IMG/VR virus record: IMGVR_UViG_3300002180_000027
Location: 1 to 40,871 of that record
DNA length: 40,871 nt
Source: a virus
Direction: 5' to 3' (one strand)
Shown here: positions 15,560 to 23,095 of the stretch, in pieces
Position numbering within the stretch: position 1 is the stretch's first letter
Layout of the letters: each line of letters begins with the position of its first letter
The notes under the pieces: generated by a model
Seen by the model: the letters and a program-made list of their open reading frames with translations, nothing else
The model's database searches: none
Told to the model about the DNA's origin: nothing
Program-made: the position numbers and the translations under genes

Positions 15560-17245
15560 TTACCAGTAGTTTACCGTTGGCTCGTATAATTCATTAAGGT
15601 CAATTTCTTCTCTAATTGTAGCATGAATCCTTTCTGTCATCATTAAAGCGTCTGCGCAGTTTGGAGAGCGCACCTTGAACTTCTCTCGCATTTCTTTTTT
15701 AGTGTATAGCTCGAACCTTCCATCAGAGCGAGGCTTGATTGGCATTCGGCACAACTCAGACCTTAGAGTTGATAGATTTTCACAATCAGACGAAAAAGAA
15801 ATTACGTTGTCTGGGTCTGTCATTACACCCTTTTCAACTGCTAAATAGGTTCTATAAACCCTGTCTCTTAATTTTAAGTAGCATTGAGCGCGTAAATTAA
15901 GACAAACCTCTTCCCACTTTTTTTCAAACCTAACATTGGATGCGCCTGATGGCTCGTAAATCGAGTCATGGTTATCAACCTTAGATGCGCCGTTAAACTG
16001 GAACGCCTCGATACGCTTGTCAGATAATGCGCTATTAACATCTCTCTTAAGTGCGACACCCATGCCGCCAACATCCCATTCATATTGATCGGCATTCTCA
16101 CTACTTGCCAACCCGAGCGCCCAATCAGAACCCTCATTGACATCTAGGTCAGTTCTTTGGACGATGTTTGTTACTATATTGCCATGCCTGATAACCGTCG
16201 CTTTTGGATCCGAACCAAGGTCCGATGGATCGTGAGATACTTTCTTAATGCCAAGCCTTTTCAGCTTTAGCTTTTCCTCAGCATCAATACAGGCATCAAA
16301 CCATTCAGGCTTGATTAAACCGTTTTCAATATCGTCATTAAAGCCGCCTTCCCAAACCCACTCATAAGTCGATCGAGGTAGATGCTTTTTATCAAACAGT
16401 CTTTCATCCTCTAGCCCAGAATCACCAAACCAAGGGTTATCAGACGAGTTAATCTTAATAACGAGATGCATTTCATCCTCGTATATTCCTTTTGTGTCAA
16501 GTTCTGATTTGAATGGGACGATAAATCGCTTGCTAAAAGGATCTTCGCTTGATGCTGGATTAGCGCAAAAAGTCATTTGCACTTGCTCCATATCAATCTC
16601 AGAGCTACCTACCTCTTTTTGCTTGCCTGGTAAACCTTTCTTTGGCTTCTTTCGTCCTGTCGGGGTTAGAACTCTTAATGATGCCTCGCTAAGGAACTGA
16701 GCTTCCTCTATCCACCAATCCAAGAAACCAAAAGCCGACTTAACTGACTCTGGATTCCTGCTTAAACCTTGAAACCTGCACATAGCATCTTTATCGACAT
16801 GCTTAATCGTATTGTCTTTAATGTCAAAACCACCAAACTCCAGTCTACCTATTTCGTCCTTAAGTAGGGCGTGAACAGAGTCAGCCACAGAGCTTTGGAA
16901 TTCACGAATACACATAGTATTCCTGCCAAACTCACGCATTCCAATAATTGTTTTACTTCCCTCAGATATGGACTTCGATGAACCACGACCACCAATAAGG
17001 ATAATAAAACGCTTTGGCCTTAGAAAGATCGGTTTTAGTATTTCTGGGAAAAAGACATTCGGGTATTCGTTGGTTTCTACCCATTTAGATGATTTTACGT
17101 GATATCTGGAGGTTAATTCTTTGGTTTTTGGCGATACAAATCCGATCACCGTAGGTAATTCTGACTTTCTTCTCTTCTTTTCCCTAAGCAGCACTAAAAG
17201 CCTGTTCTTTTTCTGTCTTTCTTGTGAAATCTGGACGTTCTGCAA
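15560..17245 (-). CDS. Terminase large subunit
   Basis: A 561-residue packaging motor. Walker A is GGRGSSKS (about 85-92) and Walker B LDWWIEEA (about 175-182), with a coupling region TFCANPASS (about 226). The RNase H-like nuclease has acidic residues in SHDPSDLGSDPKAT (337-350), YEWDVGGMGVA (388-398) and SPNCADALMM (527-536). This set belongs to headful-type TerL proteins, which fits the P22-type portal. No ATG is available near the N-terminus. The best start is a TTG with GAGG 5 nt upstream, an uncommon codon that may limit synthesis. It lies 34 nt after a small membrane gene and 7 nt before portal. Confidence 0.9.
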   Translation of the reverse strand: MQNVQISQERQKKNRLLVLLREKKRRKSELPTVIGFVSPKTKELTSRYHVKSSKWVETNEYPNVFFPEILKPIFLRPKRFIILIGGRGSSKSISEGSKTIIGMREFGRNTMCIREFQSSVADSVHALLKDEIGRLEFGGFDIKDNTIKHVDKDAMCRFQGLSRNPESVKSAFGFLDWWIEEAQFLSEASLRVLTPTGRKKPKKGLPGKQKEVGSSEIDMEQVQMTFCANPASSEDPFSKRFIVPFKSELDTKGIYEDEMHLVIKINSSDNPWFGDSGLEDERLFDKKHLPRSTYEWVWEGGFNDDIENGLIKPEWFDACIDAEEKLKLKRLGIKKVSHDPSDLGSDPKATVIRHGNIVTNIVQRTDLDVNEGSDWALGLASSENADQYEWDVGGMGVALKRDVNSALSDKRIEAFQFNGASKVDNHDSIYEPSGASNVRFEKKWEEVCLNLRAQCYLKLRDRVYRTYLAVEKGVMTDPDNVISFSSDCENLSTLRSELCRMPIKPRSDGRFELYTKKEMREKFKVRSPNCADALMMTERIHATIREEIDLNELYEPTVNYW

Positions 17246-17279
17246 TATAACCTCGGAGAAAAACGACTAAATCGTCCAA

Positions 17280-17435
17280 CTATTTGACGAATATGATAGG
17301 CCAAATGAATGCAAACATAGCGGCATTTATGGCAAGATAGAACGGGTTTAGCGCTTGATGCCATGATTCTGACGCTTTAAGGTGGCAGAGAACCCCAATT
17401 ACTACGCCAATACCAAAATATAAGTTAATCATCAT
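17280..17435 (-). CDS. Small two-TM membrane protein between TerS and TerL (51 aa)
   Basis: A 51-residue frame beginning MMINLYFGIGVVIGVLCHL, with a second hydrophobic stretch about residues 31-49 (FYLAINAAMFAFIWPIIF) and a polar SESWHQALNP loop between. The first ATG is inside the last codons of TerS, with GAGGG 8 nt upstream. The pattern G-x3-HL[K/R]xS-x6-NP-x(11-12)-IWP is shared with the plus-strand protein at 4606-4767, so the two look like members of one small family. The function is unknown; the opening topology could suit a holin, antiholin or exclusion protein. Confidence 0.65.
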   Translation of the reverse strand: MMINLYFGIGVVIGVLCHLKASESWHQALNPFYLAINAAMFAFIWPIIFVK

Positions 17436-17916
17436 CTAATAAACCCTCAATTTCTTTATCTACATCATCCTCTGACATGTCGGTTACATCTTTTACGCCA
17501 ACAATCCCAGAATGCTTTGTTTCTTGGAACATTTTGTCACCGTACTTCTTTGGCTGCAACTTTGAAGCAAGCCATTTCCTGGTATCGAGTCTTAATCTTG
17601 TCCTTTGTACGTACTCTCCATTAGCCTTGTAGCCCTCGTTATCCTTATCGTTTACCTTCATCCAGTCGTTTCGACCATCATCAGCAATATCAATCATTTC
17701 ATCAGCAAAAGACTCTGCCGATTCTCGCTTAGCAATTTCGTAATGGTTCAGAAACTCTTGATTAGTCCTCAGCCACATAAATATTGTCGTCTTACAAGGA
17801 ATGTCGTCAGCCTCACAAATAGAGCGCATAGACTTTCCATCAGCCAACTGTGAGCATATTTTATCGGCTAACTCGCTAGTATATATGGTTGGCCTACCAT
17901 TCTTAGGCGCTGCCAT
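17425..17916 (-). CDS. Terminase small subunit
   Basis: A 163-residue protein. GRPTIYTSELADKICSQLAD, then GKSMRSICEADDIPCKTTIF followed by MWLR, is the N-terminal helix-turn-helix typical of small terminases. A central helical oligomerisation region (EFLNHYEIAKRESAESFADE, then MIDIADDG) and RLRLDTRKWLASKLQPKKYG follow, a conserved block of this family that is not homologous to P22 gp3. An acidic tail ends the protein. TerS rings recognise the packaging start site and stimulate TerL. GGAG lies 8 nt before the ATG. Confidence 0.85.
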   Translation of the reverse strand: MAAPKNGRPTIYTSELADKICSQLADGKSMRSICEADDIPCKTTIFMWLRTNQEFLNHYEIAKRESAESFADEMIDIADDGRNDWMKVNDKDNEGYKANGEYVQRTRLRLDTRKWLASKLQPKKYGDKMFQETKHSGIVGVKDVTDMSEDDVDKEIEGLLDDD

Positions 17917-17928
17917 TGTTATTTCTCC

Positions 17929-17947
17929 GCACCGTCAAAGGTGGTGC
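17929..17947 (-). promoter_or_regulatory. Hairpin abutting the TerS ribosome-binding site
   Basis: On the minus strand GCACC and GGTGC form a 5-bp stem whose 3' arm ends directly against the GGAG Shine-Dalgarno of terS. It could shield or present the ribosome-binding site. No promoter is evident in this short gap. Confidence 0.3.
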
Positions 17948-17970
17948 AAACCTATAAAAATGTTTTCTAT

Positions 17971-18408
17971 TTATTCCCACAACCCTTCTGTTATCGAGCA
18001 TTCAGGAAGAAAGCCCGGCTTTACAGGTACAGCAACGTCGGAATCAGAAGCGTTCAAATGAACACAAGATGCGTAGTCACGCGCAAGTTCTTTTTGATTG
18101 TTCGTCCAGCCTGATATTTCCTCTACGTCAACGAAAAGGCAAACCAAAGAAAGTAAGTCTTTTAAGGTCGCGTCAGCTTGTCTATCGATTGATTCGATGG
18201 AAGCTACTGCTAGTGCCGCAACCTGAATAAGGCGCTTCCTCGCTTTATCACTGCTATTCATGCCAGCCATTACCCGCGCCCAACCTGCGTAATCTTCGAT
18301 CAACTGAACAAAATCACGGGTACTATGTTGATCGTCATGATGTGCACCTCCCCATTTTTGATCCTGACGTTTACGCTCAGTATTTACCTCTAGTAAAATG
18401 TTATTCAT
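17971..18408 (-). CDS. MazG-like (NTP pyrophosphohydrolase-like) phage protein fused to a second conserved phage domain
   Basis: A 145-residue protein. Residues 1-70 carry VNTERKRQDQKWGGAHHDDQ followed by a helix and LIQVAALAVASIESIDR. This ER-x-RQD-x-KWGG-x2-HDD-x-H pattern is common in phages and resembles all-alpha NTP pyrophosphatases; the activity is an inference. Residues about 80-145 (WTNNQKELARDYASCVHLNA, then SDSDVAVP) match another short phage module ('HLxASDNDVxVPxxP') that I recall as separate. The two therefore look fused. AAGGA lies 8 nt upstream. It is the first gene before TerS. Confidence 0.55.
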   Translation of the reverse strand: MNNILLEVNTERKRQDQKWGGAHHDDQHSTRDFVQLIEDYAGWARVMAGMNSSDKARKRLIQVAALAVASIESIDRQADATLKDLLSLVCLFVDVEEISGWTNNQKELARDYASCVHLNASDSDVAVPVKPGFLPECSITEGLWE

Positions 18409-18479
18409 ATCGTGTTTTCCTTAATTTGTTCTTTTTCAATTAGATAAAGCGTCCTTGCAATTTAAATTCCTAATATGAT

Positions 18480-18719
18480 TTACATTGGCGGCTTACACAC
18501 CCACGGCCTGGTGTAGCATTTTCTACCGTTCTGATCAGTATCCTCGTTAGGGAACCCATCCGGGTAAAGTGTGCACTCCGGAAATGGGCTACACTTTCCT
18601 CCATCTGCATTTATCTCTGGTGAATCGCATAAGTATGGGTAACATCCTTTGAGATGGGCGCTAGCCATACAGCTAAAGGTAAGCAGTGCGAATGCAATAA
18701 TAGTGATAATAGTTTTCAT
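18480..18719 (-). CDS. Small secreted cysteine-rich protein
   Basis: A 79-residue protein with a Sec signal peptide (MKTIITIIAFALLTFSCMAS, cleavage likely after ASA). The mature domain of about 57 residues has six or more cysteines (GCYPYLCDS, KCSPFPECTLYP, KCYTRPWVC), which could form three disulfides in the periplasm. TFSC in the leader is a poor lipobox, so a soluble exported protein is more likely than a lipoprotein. Its ATG overlaps the upstream stop (ATGA) with AAGGA 6 nt before. I do not recognise a family; a disulfide-stabilised periplasmic effector or inhibitor is conceivable. Confidence 0.6.
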   Translation of the reverse strand: MKTIITIIAFALLTFSCMASAHLKGCYPYLCDSPEINADGGKCSPFPECTLYPDGFPNEDTDQNGRKCYTRPWVCKPPM

Positions 18720-19039
18720 GTTTTTTCCTTTTGGTTTGTCAACACAGTATTACGTTGATTCTTTCGCGTAAGCTCAGGCTCTTTTCTGTCGCCTCTAAGC
18801 CTTCTTATAATTTCAACCAACTCTCTACGCCCAACTTCTACAGCTTCGAAAATAACTGCTTTAGATCTTTTTGATTTGCATATGTCGTAATGAGGAAAGC
18901 TAGCCTCTGATTGAAACCATCTCCTGTCGACACCAATTTTATCAGCCATTGAATGCAGCTCATCAAGGGTGTCAGCCACCATGTGACACATAATCATCCG
19001 TCCAACCCTATAAATCGGCTTATCTACATAAACAGGCAC
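18716..19039 (-). CDS. DUF4031 family protein
   Basis: A 107-residue protein matching the DUF4031 signature almost throughout. It shows VYVDKPIYRVGRMIMCHMVA, then DTLDELHSMADKIGVDRRWF, then SFPHYDICKSKRSKAV and VEVGRRELVEIIRRLR. The family occurs in phages and bacteria and its function is unknown. The start is a GTG with GGATG about 6 nt upstream. It is coupled to the secreted cysteine-rich gene downstream through an ATGA overlap. Confidence 0.8.
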   Translation of the reverse strand: MPVYVDKPIYRVGRMIMCHMVADTLDELHSMADKIGVDRRWFQSEASFPHYDICKSKRSKAVIFEAVEVGRRELVEIIRRLRGDRKEPELTRKNQRNTVLTNQKEKT

Positions 19040-19078
19040 TTACATCCATCCCTCTATAAAGTTGCTGATTTTGCATAC

Positions 19079-19360
19079 TCATATGACCCGAGCATTTCCA
19101 AAGCCATGCACCTGAGCATTAGTATAGGCCCGAGCATTGACAGCAATCCGTTCATTGACATAGGCAGCTTGATCCTGTTCTGGAAAAAGGCAGTCGCCGC
19201 CCGCCTCAAGCAATATTTCGTCACGCAATTTCGCTAGCTTATTTTTCAGCTTAAAGTTTTCAGATACTAAACATCCCTCCCTTACTATGTGAGCATCCAA
19301 CTTCTCATTCAATCGTTCTATTTCGTTGTAGTTGAGCAGTTTACAGATAAAATTAATCAT
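19079..19360 (-). CDS. Coiled-coil protein ending in NARV-type repeats
   Basis: A 93-residue protein. Residues 10-55 form a coiled coil (NEIERLNEKLDAHIVREG, then ENFKLKNKLAKLRDEILLEA). The C-terminus (AVNARAYTNAQVHGFGNARV) shows the six-residue N-A-x-V-x-G type periodicity seen at full length in the 32914-33546 protein, on the same strand. The repeat stops after about three units, so it may be a truncated beta-helix tail. The function is unknown. It overlaps the 34-aa gene upstream by ATGATTAA. Confidence 0.5.
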   Translation of the reverse strand: MINFICKLLNYNEIERLNEKLDAHIVREGCLVSENFKLKNKLAKLRDEILLEAGGDCLFPEQDQAAYVNERIAVNARAYTNAQVHGFGNARVI

Positions 19361-19457
19361 TTTTATTTCCTTTTTTTGACGTATTAAATATCTTGTCGAA
19401 GTTGTCGTTATACCGCTTTTTGTCTACTGGTCTTGGTTTGTCGCCTTTACCGCTCAT
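19353..19457 (-). CDS. Very small conserved phage protein (GKGDxxRPxDxxxYxxNxDxIF type)
   Basis: A 34-residue frame, MSGKGDKPRPVDKKRYNDNF followed by DKIF. This matches a tiny, widely distributed phage protein ('KGDxRRPxDxxxYxxNyDrIF'), usually 25-40 residues and often missed. It overlaps the end of the upstream zinc protein (ATGAGCGGTAA) and the start of the downstream gene (ATGATTAA), so it is coupled on both sides. The function is unknown. Confidence 0.65.
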   Translation of the reverse strand: MSGKGDKPRPVDKKRYNDNFDKIFNTSKKGNKND

Positions 19458-19707
19458 CTTTGCTCATCCTCAAATCATCTTTAAGAAATTCAATTAGTTT
19501 AAATTCAACAACCTTGTTAATAAACTGCTTTTTAGTCATAGTTGAGGTGTGCCATTTTCCGCACTTACAGCATTGATATACAGACCTTAATTTATGAGTG
19601 TGGCCGCTGGTATCTTTAACGGCTTTTTTTGCGCTTCTCTTGCTTTCGTATGAACGCTTATAACATAACCTAGTGTAAAACTTCCCAGAAGGCGAAACTC
19701 TAATCAT
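19447..19707 (-). CDS. Small zinc-knuckle phage protein
   Basis: An 86-residue basic protein. YQCCKCGKWHTSTM (about 44-57) is a conserved phage metal-binding motif (C-x2-C...WH), preceded by a basic helix (YKRSYESKRSAKKAVKDTSG) that ends in H-x-LR. The family resembles small phage proteins with 'YxCxxCxxWHxT', of unknown role and probably nucleic-acid binding. It overlaps the HTH gene upstream by 4 nt. Confidence 0.6.
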   Translation of the reverse strand: MIRVSPSGKFYTRLCYKRSYESKRSAKKAVKDTSGHTHKLRSVYQCCKCGKWHTSTMTKKQFINKVVEFKLIEFLKDDLRMSKDER

Positions 19708-20099
19708 TCTTTCAAGTCTGTAAAATGCTGATCGATTTCTGACTTATATTCTGGATCGAGACAATAACAAAATGATCCAGCAGTGTTATTGCTAAGCCCA
19801 ACAATGCATTCAAAATGACTATCATCCATCTCTATCTTTGATGGTGCTCTACCAAAAACAGTTCCTGCCGGAATTACAATGTCTTTTAACAGTACCTTTT
19901 TCATTTGTACACCTCTTTTGTGGCTCTCTTGAGAAAACCGTTCTAAAGCTTCAATTTTTGATCTAAGCAATCCCGGGTTATATTTTATATATCGATAATA
20001 AGTTCTCCGGCTAATACCTAACGCTTTCAATCCTTCGGTTAGAGTGTAACCTTTAACCAATAAACTCCTAGTTGATCCATTCATAACCTTTGTTTCCAT
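19704..20099 (-). CDS. HTH protein with a second conserved domain and a strong internal start
   Basis: A 131-residue frame. Residues 10-45 form a helix-turn-helix (TLTEGLKALGISRRTYYRYI). From Met66 (19904) the sequence (MKKVLLKDIVIPAGTVFGRA...) reads like an independent small phage protein ('PAGTVFxxAPxKxE...GxxxxTAGSF'). Met66 has AGAGGTG about 6 nt upstream, a better Shine-Dalgarno than the first start has. Two products, a full-length form and a C-terminal 66-residue form, may therefore be made; alternatively the 5' part is a fused regulator. Confidence 0.6.
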   Translation of the reverse strand: METKVMNGSTRSLLVKGYTLTEGLKALGISRRTYYRYIKYNPGLLRSKIEALERFSQESHKRGVQMKKVLLKDIVIPAGTVFGRAPSKIEMDDSHFECIVGLSNNTAGSFCYCLDPEYKSEIDQHFTDLKE

Positions 20100-20146
20100 T
20101 TATATTTCATGAGCTAATAATGACATACTTTTAATGCCATGTAAAG

Positions 20147-20383
20147 TCAATCTTGGAAAATATATGTTACGTTCGGCTGTTTTGGATCAACGATTGTTTT
20201 GTTAGGCTGCTTTGGTTGAATGTTGGTTGTTGAATCTTGCTTGGACTGTACGTAGCTTATATTTTGTGGTTTAGCAGTTTGGTCGGTTGGTGTTGATGGC
20301 GGACCTTCTCTCCATACACCTTCACCCCATACTGTTTCAGCCCAAACGCCAGCCTTCCAAACACCATCGACAGATAAGCTCAT
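20147..20383 (-). CDS. VW-repeat small phage protein
   Basis: A 78-residue protein. The N-terminal half has GVW repeats (DGVWKAGVWAETVWGEGVW), a pattern I recall from small proteins next to phage structural genes. The C-terminal half is low-complexity with Q-x-KQxxxTxxxxPKQPN repeats. It overlaps the upstream 598-aa gene by 4 nt (ATGA), which suggests a virion-associated partner. The function is unknown. Confidence 0.55.
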   Translation of the reverse strand: MSLSVDGVWKAGVWAETVWGEGVWREGPPSTPTDQTAKPQNISYVQSKQDSTTNIQPKQPNKTIVDPKQPNVTYIFQD

Positions 20384-22176
20384 TGGACATCAAACGGGGT
20401 TCCGCTTCCGTCTCCTATGATTGTTACTCCGTTAATGGATTGAATGTCTACGCTAAAGCTGAATGCTGTTACGGTTCTAGTGCCAGAAGTCCATACATCT
20501 GCCGCAGTTATATTGTTTAATGCTGCGATAGCTACCCCATTAGCAGTTATTCCTGCATTATCTGGAGCGACAGTATTCCAATCTTGTGTGGTTAACGTAT
20601 AGCCTGTTTTTCCCACATTAAACCCTGTAGCTGTCAGCCAGTCACCTTGATTAATTTGGAGGTCATTAGTGTCAATAAGTATAGCGTCAACTACACCGTC
20701 AACAGTGTCAATCTTGGTTTCGATTGAAGCTTGATTTGCGCCAATGCTATCAGCTTGAACCGTGCCAACCGGTGTTAGATTATGTACTGCATCGGCTGTT
20801 TGCTGAGCTGTTAAACCGCCACCTCCACCAGCGCCAACATTGTCAACAACTTTAGCGGTTAACGCGTCGGAGTTGTCGTAGAAGGTGCTTATATTTGTGG
20901 CGAAGTTCGAAGGAGTAGTTTCTGTTATCAGGTTATTTAAAAAGCCTTGAGTTAGAGAGTCTACTGCACCAGCGCCGCTAATAACCATTGATCCCCAATT
21001 TGTCGGTGCTGCGTCAGCTATAGCTGTATCACACTCTGCGTTAATTTTCAGCATATTCAAATAGGCATCTTGATTTAGATTGCTCATGCCAGCCGTGTTA
21101 TCAGTTATAGTGCCTATCCCTCTCAGTGCAATAGTTGCATTAACACTGTTACTGGAATCGAATATCACTTGGCCAACCTGCTCTAGCGAGACGCTGTGAG
21201 ACGCGCTTAAGTCCCTTAAATCGACACCGCCTCTATGACCCCTCATTTGCAAGGTCCCGGAAGCCCCAGACCCTCTAACAATAGGTGCCGAAGTTCCAGC
21301 AACCAAACTAAAGCTATCGATAAAAGCATTGTCATTCGAGGTATCTATCGTAATATCGTCAACTATCCCGCAATCTATCGCAAACAGATGCAATGTCGTG
21401 GTTCCGGCACCTGGATCTTGCAGTGCGCATCTTTCAGCCTCTATCCTTGATGAGCCGCCTTGAGTTCCCTCGATAACCAAATTTAAAAATCTTGATCGGC
21501 TAACATCTTGAGAGCCGAGATTGATGGTGTTATCTGTCATTGATCCAAAACCAACAAACTCCCAATCAACATGGGTTGCTGCAAGTGTTAGGTTGGTGTT
21601 ATTGATTAGGTAATAAACTTCTATACCAAGAGAGTCAGCTAGCGTTCTGGCCGCTGTAAATGTTGAAACCGGATTACTGAATATACCGTCAACACCATCG
21701 ACCGTATTCGTATTAGCTGCACCATCATCAATATAAATGCCGAAACCTTCTGGTCCGTGATATCCATTTGTAAGCGTATTCCCGAGAATTGTGGAGATAT
21801 TTGCTGTGTGGTCACTTGTTTGAGCTGTGCCGCCAAGGTTGTTAAATGTGCCAGTAAATAGCGAATCGAAAGCGGTTGCTGTCAGCACCGTATAGGTGGA
21901 TTTAACAGCTAAAGCGCCCGCCACATGTACATACACCTCTAACATTCCAGCCGTATTAGTGTCCGTAGCATCTAACGCACACTGATAAACGCCATTAGAA
22001 ATAACAGTCGCGCCGCCTGAATTTTTGTTGATTAGAGTAGTGCCGCCATGCTTCCTAATCTTGATATCGGTGTTGTTGATAGTTAGACTATTCTCTTCCG
22101 TATCACCGTCAGTCGAGTCTAGGAGCTGGCCTAAGCTAATTTCTTGAGATGCTGTAGATTGTCGCAAAAATTGCAT
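20380..22176 (-). CDS. Probable virion protein (beta-rich appendage)
   Basis: A 598-residue protein. The N-terminus (MQFLRQSTASQEISLGQLLD, STDGDTEENSL, ISNGVYQCALDATDTNTAG, LEVYVHVAGALAV) matches a conserved phage module often annotated as a structural protein. The middle (about 200-400) has a parallel beta-helix-like N/G/T pattern, and the end is helical and asparagine-rich. It lies outside the tail cluster, with the 22177-22863 and VW-repeat genes. A side-fibre or decoration role is likely but not proven. Confidence 0.6.
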   Translation of the reverse strand: MQFLRQSTASQEISLGQLLDSTDGDTEENSLTINNTDIKIRKHGGTTLINKNSGGATVISNGVYQCALDATDTNTAGMLEVYVHVAGALAVKSTYTVLTATAFDSLFTGTFNNLGGTAQTSDHTANISTILGNTLTNGYHGPEGFGIYIDDGAANTNTVDGVDGIFSNPVSTFTAARTLADSLGIEVYYLINNTNLTLAATHVDWEFVGFGSMTDNTINLGSQDVSRSRFLNLVIEGTQGGSSRIEAERCALQDPGAGTTTLHLFAIDCGIVDDITIDTSNDNAFIDSFSLVAGTSAPIVRGSGASGTLQMRGHRGGVDLRDLSASHSVSLEQVGQVIFDSSNSVNATIALRGIGTITDNTAGMSNLNQDAYLNMLKINAECDTAIADAAPTNWGSMVISGAGAVDSLTQGFLNNLITETTPSNFATNISTFYDNSDALTAKVVDNVGAGGGGGLTAQQTADAVHNLTPVGTVQADSIGANQASIETKIDTVDGVVDAILIDTNDLQINQGDWLTATGFNVGKTGYTLTTQDWNTVAPDNAGITANGVAIAALNNITAADVWTSGTRTVTAFSFSVDIQSINGVTIIGDGSGTPFDVQ

Positions 22177-22863
22177 TTAGCTGATCCTTTGATTTCTTAA
22201 ATGATTCATTATAACAGGTATTGATACCGATGGGGCCGCTCCAGATGTTGGAAAAACTAGCGCGTTATGAGTGCCGGTTCTATTGCCCGTCACTGTTGAC
22301 GTTACGCTTGTCTCTGTGCCATCAGACACCTTGCTATACCAACGCCCTTGCGCCAAGTTGCCCATCTCACCAGTAATATCTAGCGTATATCCAGATGGAG
22401 CCGTATTTATTCCACCCGCATTAAATGCAATCCAATACAAAATCAAATCGCCTGTTGATGGCGATATCGTTAAAGCTGTTGGCGTTGTTGTATTGGTAAA
22501 GGCTAAGGATGTTCCTGTTGGGGCTGTTGATTGATGAGCGCCACTGCAAGTATACAAAACTGAGTCGCCATCACCGCTCGACACCATAGCACCAGACCAC
22601 GTTAGTGATTCAGCGCTAGAGCCGCTAGGGACTGATAAAATGTAATCCCCGTAAGTATAAGTGTTAGTTGAGCCGGGACTGTTTTCTTGAAAATAGCCAG
22701 AGGTGTAAGAATTTCCGGCGATAGTGTGAGTTAATATCGTCCTTCCGGAGTTTGAAGCTCTACCCATTCCAACAGATATTAAAACTTGATCTGAACCGCT
22801 TGGCGCTAACGTTGTGCTGTCACCGTTTTGTAGCTTTGCGCTGACCGATACAATGGCAACCAT
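22177..22863 (-). CDS. Beta-sandwich virion-like protein
   Basis: A 228-residue, S/T/G-rich beta protein of the kind found beside phage structural genes. Segments include SGSDQVLISVGMGRASNSG, SLTWSGAMVSSGDGDSVLY, GDLILYWIAFNAGG and WYSKVSDGTETSVTSTVTG, consistent with two jelly-roll-like sheets. It contains no enzyme motif. It directly precedes the 598-aa gene with no gap, suggesting a joint structural role such as decoration or fibre tip. Confidence 0.5.
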   Translation of the reverse strand: MVAIVSVSAKLQNGDSTTLAPSGSDQVLISVGMGRASNSGRTILTHTIAGNSYTSGYFQENSPGSTNTYTYGDYILSVPSGSSAESLTWSGAMVSSGDGDSVLYTCSGAHQSTAPTGTSLAFTNTTTPTALTISPSTGDLILYWIAFNAGGINTAPSGYTLDITGEMGNLAQGRWYSKVSDGTETSVTSTVTGNRTGTHNALVFPTSGAAPSVSIPVIMNHLRNQRIS

Positions 22864-23094
22864 TTAAGCACCTGTTATGACTAAATCGCCATTGGCTAGT
22901 GCTGCTCTGTAATTTTCCACAGTCCTAGCTTGCTGGTTTATTTGGTTGTATGCTGCGATTGCTTGACCTTGGTTTGATCGAGTTCCAGCATTCATTAAGC
23001 AGTTAGAGCATTCAGCGTAAAACTGTCCATCCTCACCTTCATAAGCTTGAACAGTGTTTCCGCACCCCAAATCTGTGATAAAACAATTGGCCAT
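22864..23094 (-). CDS. Lar-like zinc-ribbon protein
   Basis: A 76-residue protein. Cysteines in NCFITDLGCGN and FYAECSNCLM followed by NQGQAIAAYNQIN follow the Lar/restriction-alleviation zinc-ribbon layout ('C..C...WxVxCxxCxxxGP...EAIxAWN'). Lar modulates type I restriction in Rac/lambda-type phages, but many phage members are of unknown role. It abuts the exported beta-helix gene (1-nt gap). The match is by eye and the first cysteine pair is unusually spaced. Confidence 0.5.
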   Translation of the reverse strand: MANCFITDLGCGNTVQAYEGEDGQFYAECSNCLMNAGTRSNQGQAIAAYNQINQQARTVENYRAALANGDLVITGA

Positions 23095-23095
23095 T

